Origin: a virus
Length of the DNA stretch: 64,000 nt
Virus record (IMG/VR): IMGVR_UViG_3300018890_000002
Coordinates: 17,219 to 81,218 of that record
Direction: 5' to 3' (one strand)
The translations under genes and the position numbers were made by a program. Under the pieces are notes generated by a model that had not been told where the DNA came from, did not search any database, and saw only the letters and a program-made list of their open reading frames with translations. This document shows, one piece after another, positions 35,270 to 43,597 of the stretch (positions are counted from its first letter, which is position 1; each line of letters starts with the position of its first letter).

Positions 35270-36163
35270 ATGCTTAACATTAACGACGCGATCGCTTCTT
35301 TTGGTAACATGACTCTAGCAACCGTGGCAGAAGAGTCAATGATTCTCGAATACAAGCAAGCAGTTGAACGGAAAAATAAGTTAGGACAAGTTACATCTTA
35401 CGCGGTTAAAGGTGATGCAACACTTGAGTCAATCTCGATTAATTGGTGTCAAGATAACGACGGTTCACAGTGTCTTCATCTTAAGAAAAAAACTGAATTG
35501 CTCGCTTCTTTCAATCTCCGATCTAATGGCACGATTGAATGGCTTCCTAATACTACATTCAACGTTCGATCGACATTAATTGCAAAACCAATTGATCCAG
35601 AACAAGACACAATAGTTTCTTTTTCGCTTTATAACTTCTTTGATCAGTGGATTAAGTCTAAGCCTTTCTCTGTTGGTCTTAATCAACTAGCACAGGAGAT
35701 GATCTACCCTCCTGCTGTTGTTAAGCTTCTATTGCTGTTTATTTCTTACATGACAGAGCGCACCCGCCAAGCTGAATTAACAGGTAAACTCTCTCAAGAA
35801 GCTAACCTGACAATTGACATGGATCGAGTATCTGTGATGTATCACGATCTGTTACGTCGCCTAGTTGGTGATAAAAAGCGGATGCAAAGGTTATATGCAG
35901 GTGCAAGTGACTTCATCGCTCTGCCAGCTAACAGGGATGAGATTTTAGCTTTAGTAGCAGAAGAAGTCGATCAACCCGAACCAATAGCAGAAGAAAAAAC
36001 CATCGATCCTGACAACACAGAAGACGATCAGGATATTATGTCTCTACCTTCAGAACCCCCCGACGATAAGAAATTTGAAGCAGATTTTAAGGAATTAGTA
36101 GAAAGTTCTGAACCGATCGAGGTAACAGTTAACCCTGATACTGAGGAAACACAACCAGAATAG
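35270..36163 (+). CDS. Unknown protein with acidic tail
   Basis: 297 residues. The first 200 form a globular region with a helical middle (FFDQWIKSKPFSVGLNQLA, MTERTRQAELTGKLSQEA); the last 85 are acidic and Pro/Glu-rich. A full HIP1 octamer GCGATCGC lies at 35286-35293 in its start region, a mark of cyanobacterial DNA. Ends the polycistron before a strong terminator. Confidence 0.65.
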   Translation: MLNINDAIASFGNMTLATVAEESMILEYKQAVERKNKLGQVTSYAVKGDATLESISINWCQDNDGSQCLHLKKKTELLASFNLRSNGTIEWLPNTTFNVRSTLIAKPIDPEQDTIVSFSLYNFFDQWIKSKPFSVGLNQLAQEMIYPPAVVKLLLLFISYMTERTRQAELTGKLSQEANLTIDMDRVSVMYHDLLRRLVGDKKRMQRLYAGASDFIALPANRDEILALVAEEVDQPEPIAEEKTIDPDNTEDDQDIMSLPSEPPDDKKFEADFKELVESSEPIEVTVNPDTEETQPE

Positions 36164-36186
36164 TCTAACCCTCAAATAGTCAATCT

Positions 36187-36222
36187 AGCCTCTATCCTTT
36201 AATTAGGGTAGGGGCTTTTTTG
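36187..36222 (+). terminator. Strong rho-independent terminator
   Basis: AGCCTCTATCC pairs with GGGTAGGGGCT over 11 bp with two G-U pairs and loop TTTAATTA, followed by TTTTTT. Ends the 30-36 kb unit. Confidence 0.85.
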
Positions 36223-36248
36223 TGTCTTTCAATAGTTGATTTTCTTTT

Positions 36249-37001
36249 TTAGATATTACAAGAGATAACTTTTAGCTTTGTTATAGTGCGTCCATCAATT
36301 TTTTTATTGTGATCTTTTATCGTGTACCAATAAGCTAGATCACTTGCTTTTGCAACTTTTTTAATATTTAATATCCTGTAAATTTCTTGTAATTTTTTCT
36401 TAATTACTGACTTATCAAGTAATTGTTCTGGCTCTAAATTAAGCATATTCATAATTTCGCTACCTAAGTTAATTAAACCTTCATCTATTCCTATTTGATT
36501 TTTAATAAGTTTTTCAGAAAACTGCAAAGCTCTCATTTTATCAAAACCTAATTTTTCATGAGCTTCCTTAATTAAAGGATGTATTTTAGAGATAGAAATT
36601 CTATTTTCTGGATTATTTACATACTCTGCACAACATTTTTTAAAACTACTATTAATTTTGACATCGTTGACTTTATTTTTATTATTTGTAATGGTTACAT
36701 CTGCCTTTAATACTTTTTCTTTTTTAGGTAAATCTATTTGGATTGTAGGTTTAATATCTCTAAAAACACGGTCTTTATTATAAATAGGTTTATGAAGATT
36801 TATACAGTAAAGTTCAATAATATCTCTATCTACTTCATTTTTAATAATCATATATTCAACATAGTAAATGTACTCTTTCCATTCTTGTGCTTCCGATAAA
36901 TGCTGATAGAGACGATTTTTTAGGTTGTAGGTTTTTCCTATATTAGGTTTTTCTATCTTTTTTAAATTTTTACCTACTAGAATTTTGGGGAGGATACTAA
37001 C
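36249..37001 (-). pseudogene. GIY-YIG part fused to helicase C-terminal domain, 5' end lost
   Basis: From the ATG at 36851 there are 200 codons, but the frame is open back to 37001 and reads PNIGKTYNLKNRLYQH...RDIIELYCINLHKPIYNK, the middle and end of a GIY-YIG-like domain. No in-frame ATG, GTG or TTG lies before it and a TAG stands at 37002-37004, so the start seems lost. Residues after about 90 of the ATG form (INSSFKKCCAEYVNNP onward) align with the last 130 residues of the helicases at 19948 and 40282. Either a truncated gene or a non-AUG start. Confidence 0.5.
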
Positions 37002-37036
37002 CTATGTCAGAAAACACAAACTAATAGGGGAGAGTT

Positions 37037-37324
37037 ATGGAAACTATAACTGCTGAAATAGTTAATTTTCGTAGAGGTAATGAAAAACAAGGAGTTAGAC
37101 TTTGTGTAAGATTAGATATCAGGGGAGAAAAAGTCTACCACTACACTAATCTTTTAACTCGTAATGAAGAAAACTTCTGGATTGATTGGACAGAAAATAA
37201 CTTTCATAATCAACCAAAACTTAAGGTTAAACCCGGTGATAAGGTTTCTTTTGTTGGTGAGATTGAGGATAATCGTTCAAGCTGGGGAGGATACAAAATA
37301 TTAAAAGGAGAAGTTATTAAGTAG
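37037..37324 (+). CDS. OB-fold-like small protein
   Basis: 95 residues, all beta by appearance, ending KVSFVGEIEDNRSSWGGYKI-type sequence in which KPGDKVSFVGEI looks like an OB-fold strand pair. It could bind single-stranded DNA or RNA. Ribosome site AGGGGAGAGTT precedes the ATG. The family is not certain. Confidence 0.55.
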   Translation: METITAEIVNFRRGNEKQGVRLCVRLDIRGEKVYHYTNLLTRNEENFWIDWTENNFHNQPKLKVKPGDKVSFVGEIEDNRSSWGGYKILKGEVIK

Positions 37325-37468
37325 ATTGTATTCTTCGTCAACCTTATAATTTTCTCGTCAATATTGTAACTTCTCTCGATTTTTTTGTAAATTTTGAGAG
37401 AGGATTTTTTGCTGCTAATCGCATCTTTTTGTGATTTTGCCCACCTTAGATTTTTTTGGAGAATTCCC

Positions 37469-37654
37469 TTGCCTAGAATATTTTTCGATAATGCTGAAGA
37501 TGCAGAGAAAGTATCCGAAAATATTGAGGAACCAGTAGAAGACAACCTTTCTATCAATGTAGATGCTGAAGAGTTAAATTTAGCATTGAAGCAAGTAAAA
37601 ATTTCCCCAACAGCTTATTCAATTGCTGAAGTTACAGAACCATTACCACAATAA
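37469..37654 (+). CDS. Small acidic protein, TTG start
   Basis: 61 residues from TTG 37469 (MPRIFFDNAEDAEKV), which follows GGAGAATTCCC; the longer frame from 37394 reads through a hydrophobic stretch and has no ribosome site. Strongly acidic, helical; no family recognised. Confidence 0.5.
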   Translation: MPRIFFDNAEDAEKVSENIEEPVEDNLSINVDAEELNLALKQVKISPTAYSIAEVTEPLPQ

Positions 37655-37675
37655 CCCTAGAACCAGGAAAAAATT

Positions 37676-37882
37676 ATGACTACTTGGCAAAATGTATCTG
37701 ATGAAGTTTTTCTTCAAGCTCATATCAATCATGTAATCCGAGTTTGGGGTCATTGTCCTGATATTCCAGAAGATAAAGTTTCCTTAGTAATAGAAAGAGC
37801 TAAGAGACATTATGAGATGTTCCCAGACCAAGTAGAAGCTTTAGAAAAGGAGATTGCTAAGTTAATAATGGAAACTAAGTAA
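37676..37882 (+). CDS. Small helical protein
   Basis: 68 residues with AGGAAAAAATT before the ATG. Contains HVIRVWGHCPDIPEDKVSLVIERA and a helical tail. No family recognised. The same frame stays open for 45 codons beyond its TAA, but the codons of the overlapping frame look more protein-like. Confidence 0.55.
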   Translation: MTTWQNVSDEVFLQAHINHVIRVWGHCPDIPEDKVSLVIERAKRHYEMFPDQVEALEKEIAKLIMETK

Positions 37883-38175
37883 TTTTCTATCGCTCAAATT
37901 GGAGCTTTGAAGATACAGCGAAAAAAGCACCTTACTGCATCTACCAACAATTATGGTACGGAGAATTTCCCTACGGAACTTGGTCTTGAGCGATTCGTAA
38001 ATGTTTAGTAACTCAAGAAGTCAAAATATCAATGATTTGTACTGACATTAATCCATGAGGTTTAAGTGATTCTGATTATTGGGTAGAAAAGTGTAAGAGT
38101 TACGTTCCTGAGAGTATATCTGCTGATTTAGTAGCTACTAATATTTTCCACACTCTAAAACTAGCTAACTCTTAG
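37879..38175 (+). pseudogene. Start-less gene with two in-frame TGA codons
   Basis: The frame from 37879 reads SFEDTAKKAPYCIYQQLWY...YGTWS, TGA (37987-37989), AIRKCLVTQEV...CTDINP, TGA (38056-38058), GLSDSDYWVEKCKSYVPE...KLANS, TAG. The composition (Trp, Tyr, Cys, acidic) is protein-like across both stops, and Trp would fit both positions. No start codon was found. Either a decayed gene or a readthrough product. Confidence 0.5.
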
Positions 38176-38226
38176 AGGAAATATTTAACTTCTGAGAGTT
38201 ACTAGGTGCAATCCCTAGAGAGTGTT
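38150..38226 (+). ncRNA. tRNA-like element C
   Basis: ACACTCT (38150-38156) pairs with AGAGTGT (38219-38225) over 7 bp, stacked directly on a T arm CTAGG-TGCAATC-CCTAG (38202-38218). Total length about 76, as in a tRNA. A D-like CTAG/TTAG stem is possible, but no regular anticodon arm can be drawn. The 5' strand overlaps the end of the broken gene at 37879-38175. Confidence 0.45.
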
Positions 38227-38291
38227 TAGTCTAGGATACTTCCTTTACTTACAAGTAAGGTTTTCAACTACCCCTATGACTTCTTACGAAC

Positions 38292-38795
38292 GTGAAAGCT
38301 CAAACTAGCTCCTTAATTACTCCCATTCACTTCCTTCTATCTAGTGCTATTTATGATTTAGTAGCACATTCCGACTCAAAGTTCTATTATCTAAGAGCTT
38401 TATTCATATCCCCTCAGTGCTGTAGTGTGGAGAAATTTGAGCAGGTGATAGAAGATTATTCCTTAGATATTGAGGAAGAAATTGAATCTGCTACTGAGAA
38501 AGTTATTGATTTAGTAGTAGGACTCAATAACCTATGGAAAACTCTGCCTATTACTTTTGAGGATTTACTAGAGACTTCTGAGGTAGATGCTGCTTTTGAA
38601 CTTTTAGGAGCTACTGGAGATAGTACAAGGTTCTGGGATAATTATGAGTTACAAGATTTTGGATTAACTCAATTACCTCCTTTAGTTACAATTGAGTCTT
38701 TATATGAGGAAGCATATCTCATATTAGAGAAAGTCCGAGTAGCTAAGAGGAAAGTAATGCTTGCAAAGTTTTCAGATATGAGGAAAGCTGCTTAG
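38292..38795 (+). CDS. Helical protein, unknown
   Basis: 167 residues from a GTG at 38292. An ATG at 38277 opens another frame (MTSYER...) that stops after 10 codons; joining the two would need a one-base change, so the true start may be damaged. The protein is almost all helix. No family recognised. Confidence 0.55.
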   Translation: MKAQTSSLITPIHFLLSSAIYDLVAHSDSKFYYLRALFISPQCCSVEKFEQVIEDYSLDIEEEIESATEKVIDLVVGLNNLWKTLPITFEDLLETSEVDAAFELLGATGDSTRFWDNYELQDFGLTQLPPLVTIESLYEEAYLILEKVRVAKRKVMLAKFSDMRKAA

Positions 38796-38806
38796 TACAT
38801 TCAATG

Positions 38807-38827
38807 CTAGGGAAGTGACTAACCTAG
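38807..38827 (+). other. Leader hairpin, ACTAA-loop family, copy 1
   Basis: CTAGG/CCTAG closing the 11-base loop GAAGTGACTAA; 22 bases before the ATG of 38850, with AAGGAG between. The loop is shared with copies at 39129, 43548 and 50913. Confidence 0.65.
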
Positions 38828-38849
38828 TTATCATCATAAGGAGAAATAA

Positions 38850-39029
38850 ATGACAAATCAATCTATCGAAACAGCACAGAAATTAGTCGAGTTCTATCAA
38901 TCTCAATTAGAGTTAACTCCTCAGTTCAAACTCTTAGAAACTGCTAAAAAAAATCTAGCAGAACTAAAAGATAAGGAGAGAGAAGACTATTGGAAAGGTA
39001 AAACTATCAGCATTGTGACGGGAGATTAA
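38850..39029 (+). CDS. Small coiled-coil protein
   Basis: 59 residues (MTNQSIETAQKLVEFYQSQ...), ribosome site AAGGAGAAATAA. Almost fully helical and charged; resembles the N-terminal third of the proteins at 44834 and 45530 (…ELTPQFKLLETAKKNL against …MKTPEFLAVQKQREVM). Probably a shorter paralogue. Confidence 0.55.
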   Translation: MTNQSIETAQKLVEFYQSQLELTPQFKLLETAKKNLAELKDKEREDYWKGKTISIVTGD

Positions 39030-39128
39030 TCGTCTTTCAAGGCACTCTATCCCTAAGAATGAACTCCACATCATTTATCTAAGTAAAGTGTCCTCAATGA
39101 GCAATGAGAGCCATCTGAGAGGATATTA

Positions 39129-39153
39129 AGCTTAGGAAGATACTAACTAAGTT
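39129..39153 (+). other. Leader hairpin, ACTAA-loop family, copy 2
   Basis: CTTAG/CTAAG (39131-39151, extendable by two weak pairs) with loop GAAGATACTAA; 22 bases before the ATG at 39176. Confidence 0.65.
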
Positions 39154-39175
39154 CTCAATAATTACAGGAGAAGCC

Positions 39176-39895
39176 ATGAATTCTAGTACCTTATTTTTCT
39201 ACTTCAATAAAACTCAAGAATGTTTTGCAGTAGAAAGTAGAAGCTCAGGTTACTCAAAAGATAAAAGTAAAAAGTTCTATCATTTAAAACCTAATGATGA
39301 AGCAGCTAGAAAATTGATGGAGTACGTAAAATTTAAAAACTGGACTGAGTATATCTCTGAAAAGAATACTCCTAAAATTATACTAATAGGAGATCCTAAC
39401 TCTAGCCATTTTTTTAGATTAGAGTACGAAGGCTATCAAGTAGATTTTACACCTGACAAATTTGCTGAAGAACCAAATAAGGAGAACACAATGAATTACA
39501 CTGCTGAACATAAAGGTTTTACTCTCAACATCAATGAAGTATTAGACGCTCAACAAAATCCTATTTACTTTGAAGGAGAATGTAAAGAAATCAATTTTAG
39601 TGTTAAAGGATTTCATAAGGAATACCAACACTCAATGCAAGGTTTCTTCAAGTTAGTTTATAAGTTTAAAGATGAGGTAGATAAACTGACAGAAGAAAAA
39701 CAAGAAGATAAAGTTCTCAACCAACTCCATAAACAACTAGACAGATTAAGAGAAAGAGATAAAGAGATTAATTATCCGCCCTTTGAATTAAGAGGAGAGT
39801 TAATCAGTATTCATCATCTTTTTAGCGGTATTACAGAGCTAACTTTGGAAGATGTAAAGAGAATTTATTTTGAACGTGCAGAGAGTAACCAGTAA
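39176..39895 (+). CDS. Two-part protein with internal start signal
   Basis: 239 residues. A good ribosome site (AAGGAGAACACA) and ATG occur inside it at 39491 (MNYTAEHKGF), so a shorter second product from the same frame is likely. The N-terminal part (1-100) is mixed; the C-terminal part has helices with ELRGELISIHHLFSGITELT at the end. The gene may be a fusion of two neighbours in which the stop was lost. Family unknown. Confidence 0.55.
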   Translation: MNSSTLFFYFNKTQECFAVESRSSGYSKDKSKKFYHLKPNDEAARKLMEYVKFKNWTEYISEKNTPKIILIGDPNSSHFFRLEYEGYQVDFTPDKFAEEPNKENTMNYTAEHKGFTLNINEVLDAQQNPIYFEGECKEINFSVKGFHKEYQHSMQGFFKLVYKFKDEVDKLTEEKQEDKVLNQLHKQLDRLRERDKEINYPPFELRGELISIHHLFSGITELTLEDVKRIYFERAESNQ

Positions 39896-39916
39896 TTGAT
39901 TAAAGGGAGAAAAATC

Positions 39917-40153
39917 ATGAGTGTAAATAGTTCTGAATTCTACAAACTTCAAACGAGATTAGAAGATATAAAAAATAATCTCAAACGTTATAAATCTACT
40001 GATCTATCTTTTGCCTACAATGTTCAAGAGTTAGAAGAAACAGCAGATGAAATTTTAAAGTCTTTAGCTACTGAATGGTTAACTTGTAAAGAGTATAGAG
40101 AAGAATATGGAGAAGACGTGGATTATAACAATGATGATGAATTATTAGATTGA
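39917..40153 (+). CDS. Small acidic helical protein
   Basis: 78 residues from the ATG at 39917 (MSVNSSEFYK), after AAAGGGAGAAAA. Helical with an acidic tail (YGEDVDYNNDDELLD). No family recognised. Confidence 0.5.
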   Translation: MSVNSSEFYKLQTRLEDIKNNLKRYKSTDLSFAYNVQELEETADEILKSLATEWLTCKEYREEYGEDVDYNNDDELLD

Positions 40154-40224
40154 CCTAAAAGTTGAAATCTAAGAGTAAAATGAATATACAGAGCTAATAA
40201 AATATGTCAAAAATCTTGTGTCAG

Positions 40225-40254
40225 TGACCTATTTTCTAAAATAAGTGCTATAAT
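40225..40254 (+). promoter_or_regulatory. Promoter of helicase copy 2
   Basis: TGCTATAAT, an extended -10 (TATAAT 40249-40254), with TGACCT 18 bases upstream as a weak -35. 28 bases before the chosen ATG. Confidence 0.65.
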
Positions 40255-40281
40255 ACATTTATAGTTTAAAATGTGTCAACC

Positions 40282-42066
40282 ATGAAATATCAGATTCAAG
40301 CTCCAAGTAATGCTCTTTATGTTAGTGATTTCCTAAGTGAAATTCCTAAAGGGATAATTGACAAAGCAGCGACGGGGGTAGGTATGAGTTCTATTGCTTT
40401 AGAAGATAAATATCCTACTATTATTGCTGTTCCTACTATTGAAGTGATTAGAAACAAAACTGCACAATATCCTAATGACAGACGTTCTGAATCTGTTTTC
40501 GGGTACTATGCAGGAGTAAAAGATAAAAGCGTAATTGAGTATCTTAATTCTACTGCAATTCCTAAGATTTTAGTAACTTATGATAGTTTTTATAAGGTGG
40601 CTAAACTAATAGACAAGACTATTTATCGAGTAGTTGTAGATGAATTCAGTGATTTACTAGATGCTTACAGCTACAGAGATAAAGCTATTGAACATTTACT
40701 ATCAGCAGTCCAAGATTTTGAGTATGTATCTTACATCTCTGCTACTCCATTAAAAGAAGAGTATTATCCTGAAGCTCTTAAAGGTTTAGATGAGTATGAA
40801 ATAGTTTGGCAAGGTTCAGTAAAGATTAAAGTTGAGAGAAAAAAGACAAATAAGCCTTATAAATTAGCTTGTAACATCATTGAAGCCTATAAAGCAGGAG
40901 GAAAAGAGGGGTTATTAATGCCTAATGGTCACTATTCTAAGTCTGCTTACTTTTTTGTTAACTCGGTTAACTCAATTGCAAGTATTTTAGAAGCTTCAGA
41001 ATTAGAACCTAGTGAAGTGAGAGTAATTTGTGCTAATAACGAGGTAAACCAGAAAAAATTAGAAAATTATCCCATTGAAACTGCTTTAGCTCCTGAGAAA
41101 AAGTTTAATTTTATTACCAGTACAGCTTTTAAAGGTTGTGATTTCTACTCTGAAAGTGGGGTTACTTACATTATTAGTAACACTTCTAACAGCAATACCT
41201 TAATTAGTATTGATACTGATGTTAAACAAATTGCAGGAAGGATTCGTAACTCTAATAACCCTTTCAATAACCACATTTACCACATCTATAATACTGATAA
41301 TTCACTTTTATCGGCTGAAGAGTTTGAGAAATTAGTTAAAAAGAAAACAAAAGCTACAGAATCCACTATTTCTCTATTTTATAAAGGTAATGAAGAAGAA
41401 AGAGAAACTTATTTAGCTAATTACTATTTAAGAGCTAAGTGTAAATTTAGAGATGACGACTATACTTACCTCACTGATGAGAATAATATTATCTTTAACC
41501 ACTATGCGGTATTAAATGATAAGCGTAGATGGGAAGTTAGTAGTAATGTATATAGAGATGGAGTTTCTATTCGAGAAGCTTATCTTAAAGCAGGATGTTT
41601 TGATATTTCTACTTATCAAGATTTTGAGAAAATAGAGGATAATGGCTTTTTAAATAAGCTTACTAATGGCAGCTTTAAGGAGTATTGTCTAAAATATATC
41701 AACAACACTGAAGAAAGAAGCTATATAGGTGATAGATTTCCAGTAATTAAAGAAGCATTTAGTCGACTAGGTGCTGATAGAATGAAAGCTTTAAGTTATA
41801 ATCCTTCAAGATTTCTATCTGAGATGCAGGTTAATTCAGATTCTACTCAAAACTACATAATTAGAGATTTAGAAAACACACTTGTAGTAGGACAAGAATA
41901 CCTTTCAGCAGAAATAAAGGCTATGTTCAATAATATTTATTATGCAGTGGGGATAAAAAAGAAAGCTAAAGCTACTGATATTGAGGCTTATTGTGACATT
42001 GAGAAAAAACAAAGAAGATTTAAAGGTGTTCTTAAAAATGTAATTGAGATTAAAGCTTGGAAATAA
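40282..42066 (+). CDS. SF2-type DEAD-like helicase, copy 2
   Basis: 594 residues from the ATG at 40282 (MKYQIQAPSNALYVSDF), the point where it aligns with copy 1. Motifs: P-loop variant AATGVGMS, Walker B VVDEFSDLL, motif III ISATPLKE, motif VI QIAGRIRN. Copies 1 and 2 are similar over their whole length but well diverged, so both are maintained. Monocistronic: own promoter before it and a terminator after it. Confidence 0.8.
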   Translation: MKYQIQAPSNALYVSDFLSEIPKGIIDKAATGVGMSSIALEDKYPTIIAVPTIEVIRNKTAQYPNDRRSESVFGYYAGVKDKSVIEYLNSTAIPKILVTYDSFYKVAKLIDKTIYRVVVDEFSDLLDAYSYRDKAIEHLLSAVQDFEYVSYISATPLKEEYYPEALKGLDEYEIVWQGSVKIKVERKKTNKPYKLACNIIEAYKAGGKEGLLMPNGHYSKSAYFFVNSVNSIASILEASELEPSEVRVICANNEVNQKKLENYPIETALAPEKKFNFITSTAFKGCDFYSESGVTYIISNTSNSNTLISIDTDVKQIAGRIRNSNNPFNNHIYHIYNTDNSLLSAEEFEKLVKKKTKATESTISLFYKGNEEERETYLANYYLRAKCKFRDDDYTYLTDENNIIFNHYAVLNDKRRWEVSSNVYRDGVSIREAYLKAGCFDISTYQDFEKIEDNGFLNKLTNGSFKEYCLKYINNTEERSYIGDRFPVIKEAFSRLGADRMKALSYNPSRFLSEMQVNSDSTQNYIIRDLENTLVVGQEYLSAEIKAMFNNIYYAVGIKKKAKATDIEAYCDIEKKQRRFKGVLKNVIEIKAWK

Positions 42067-42203
42067 AAATAGTATTGACATATTTTATCTAGTCTCTGTA
42101 GCTATATTAGACTTAGATTTTATAATTTATGTCAATTTCCTTACATTTTAATGACTTGAAACTTATCTTAAGGTCATACTATTAAATAATGTAAGAACTT
42201 TTT

Positions 42204-42237
42204 ATCCTACTATTAATTTAGTGGGATTTTTTGTGTA
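42204..42237 (+). terminator. Rho-independent terminator
   Basis: ATCCTACTA (42204-42212) pairs with TAGTGGGAT (42219-42227), 9 bp with one G-U pair, loop TTAATT, then TTTTTTG. It ends the helicase transcript. Confidence 0.85.
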
Positions 42238-42279
42238 CTAGAAGACAATAAACTATCACTTAACTTTAAGGAGTCCATT

Positions 42280-42501
42280 ATGCAGACTAAAAGATTAAAT
42301 TGGCAAACCCAACAGATAAAAGATTGGCTTGATTACAGTGACATTTCCACTTCTTGTAAAACTTCTGCTCAATTAGAATGGGAAGTAGTAGATAGATTTT
42401 TAGTTAGAGATTGTCCGACTCCATTAGATAGAGTAAAAAATGCTGCTATGCAAGAATTATTTGCAGAAGTTGAATGGAGTGAATTAGTGTTTAAATTCTA
42501 G
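42280..42501 (+). CDS. Small protein, unknown
   Basis: 73 residues, ribosome site AAGGAGTCCATT. Two Cys, several Trp, acidic tail (LFAEVEWSELVFKF). First of a run of small genes to 54 kb. No family recognised. Confidence 0.5.
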   Translation: MQTKRLNWQTQQIKDWLDYSDISTSCKTSAQLEWEVVDRFLVRDCPTPLDRVKNAAMQELFAEVEWSELVFKF

Positions 42502-42543
42502 TCCGCAATGACATTAAACTAATACTTAGCTAAGGAGAATCAA

Positions 42544-42876
42544 ATGGCTGCTAAATACAACGAAACAATTACTCTTTGTCATCCTGAATATGGTACTTGT
42601 TGTCTAACTCGTAAAGAATTTCAGGAACAATACGGGTTAACCAAGCAAGATATCTCAAATTTAGCTAATCATAGGGGTAAAATTCGACAAGGATGGAGTC
42701 TCCCAAAGCAAGATAGTTGGAAGAGTTTTTATCTTAGTGTCTCACAAGAGGTTTGGAATATTGCAGAAAAGATAGCCTATGAAAAAGGAGTGACGGTAGA
42801 AGCTGTTATATGTGATGCTGCTGAGAAACAGTTGAAGTATCAGGTAAATGAGATGTTGTCAGAAAATATTGAATGA
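42544..42876 (+). CDS. Protein with NUMOD-like DNA-binding motif
   Basis: 110 residues. About 10-55 read CHPEYGTCCLTRKEFQEQYG...LANHRGKIRQGWSL; the same pattern (H-x-x-YG-T-x-x-L-x-[RK]-x-[DE]-F-x-x-Q[YF]-x-LT...GW-[ST]-L) ends the GIY-YIG nuclease at 57350. It resembles the small DNA-contact modules of phage homing nucleases. The C-terminal half is helical. The leader carries GTCCGCAATGACATTAAACT, repeated at 45310. Confidence 0.6.
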   Translation: MAAKYNETITLCHPEYGTCCLTRKEFQEQYGLTKQDISNLANHRGKIRQGWSLPKQDSWKSFYLSVSQEVWNIAEKIAYEKGVTVEAVICDAAEKQLKYQVNEMLSENIE

Positions 42877-42931
42877 TTCAAAACGTTAGAGGTAAGTAAG
42901 GGCTTCCAATCAAGTAACTAAAGGAGTTGTC

Positions 42932-43540
42932 ATGTCTATATTCAAATCAACACAAATCGAAAAGAAAAAGACTGCTCAAATATCCCAATGAACAGAAAAT
43001 GGTTACGACTACAAAGGAGTAGTTGAATATGGAATGGTTTACTTGAAAGGTAATTCTCAGCCATATTTCTCTATTACTGCTTTTACTTGGTGTAAGAGTA
43101 GTAAAGGAGGTAGATGGAGAGAAGATAGTGGCGGTTGTCTTCATGAGTTAATAGTCAAGAAAAAGAAGTCATTAGCCCCATTAATTCAATTTCATTTAGC
43201 CGGACAAGATGGACTGCCAATTCTCTATCTAGAGAACGGATATTATTGGTACAAGGAGAACTTAGAAATCTTTAAAAGCTATGTTCAATTATCTGAGGAT
43301 GAAGAAATTCCAGAAGTTTCAAAGATTGAGCTACCTGTGGTCTTAAGTGAGACTGGAAAAGAACTTGATTTACCAGAGAAAGAACAAGAGAAAATCAGAG
43401 AAAAATTCCGTAAACAATTTATTTGTCAATGGCTCAAAACCCGAGAAGATAGATTGAGAGAGGAGTTTAATGAAGTAATGAAGATTTTTGGTGTTGAATA
43501 TATCACTGAAGAGGAAATCAATCAACTCAAGACTAAGTAA
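42932..43540 (+). pseudogene. Phage-type protein with in-frame TGA after codon 19
   Basis: ATG 42932 with AAAGGAGTTGTC opens a frame that meets TGA at 42989-42991 and continues without break to TAA 43538-43540. Around the stop it reads AQISQ-stop-TENGYDYKGVVEYGM; Trp would fit. The rest (SGGCLHELIVKKKKSLAPLIQFHL, LYLENGYYWYKE) resembles phage proteins with a conserved GC-H-E-x-I motif. An internal ATG at 43034 could give a 168-residue product, but no ribosome site stands before it. Confidence 0.6.
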
Positions 43541-43547
43541 TTTAATA

Positions 43548-43574
43548 AGTAGAGGGAAGTGACTAACCTTTACT
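43548..43574 (+). other. Leader hairpin, ACTAA-loop family, copy 3
   Basis: AGTAGAGG pairs with CCTTTACT over 8 bp with one G-U pair around loop GAAGTGACTAA, identical to the loop at 38812-38822 although the stem differs. 23 bases before the ATG at 43598. Confidence 0.7.
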
Positions 43575-43597
43575 ATCAATTCACTAAGGAGTTTAAG

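Noticed and set aside
43559-43597. Upstream start of the gene at 43598
   Set aside because: It begins within the conserved leader hairpin; AAGGAG lies just before ATG 43598.
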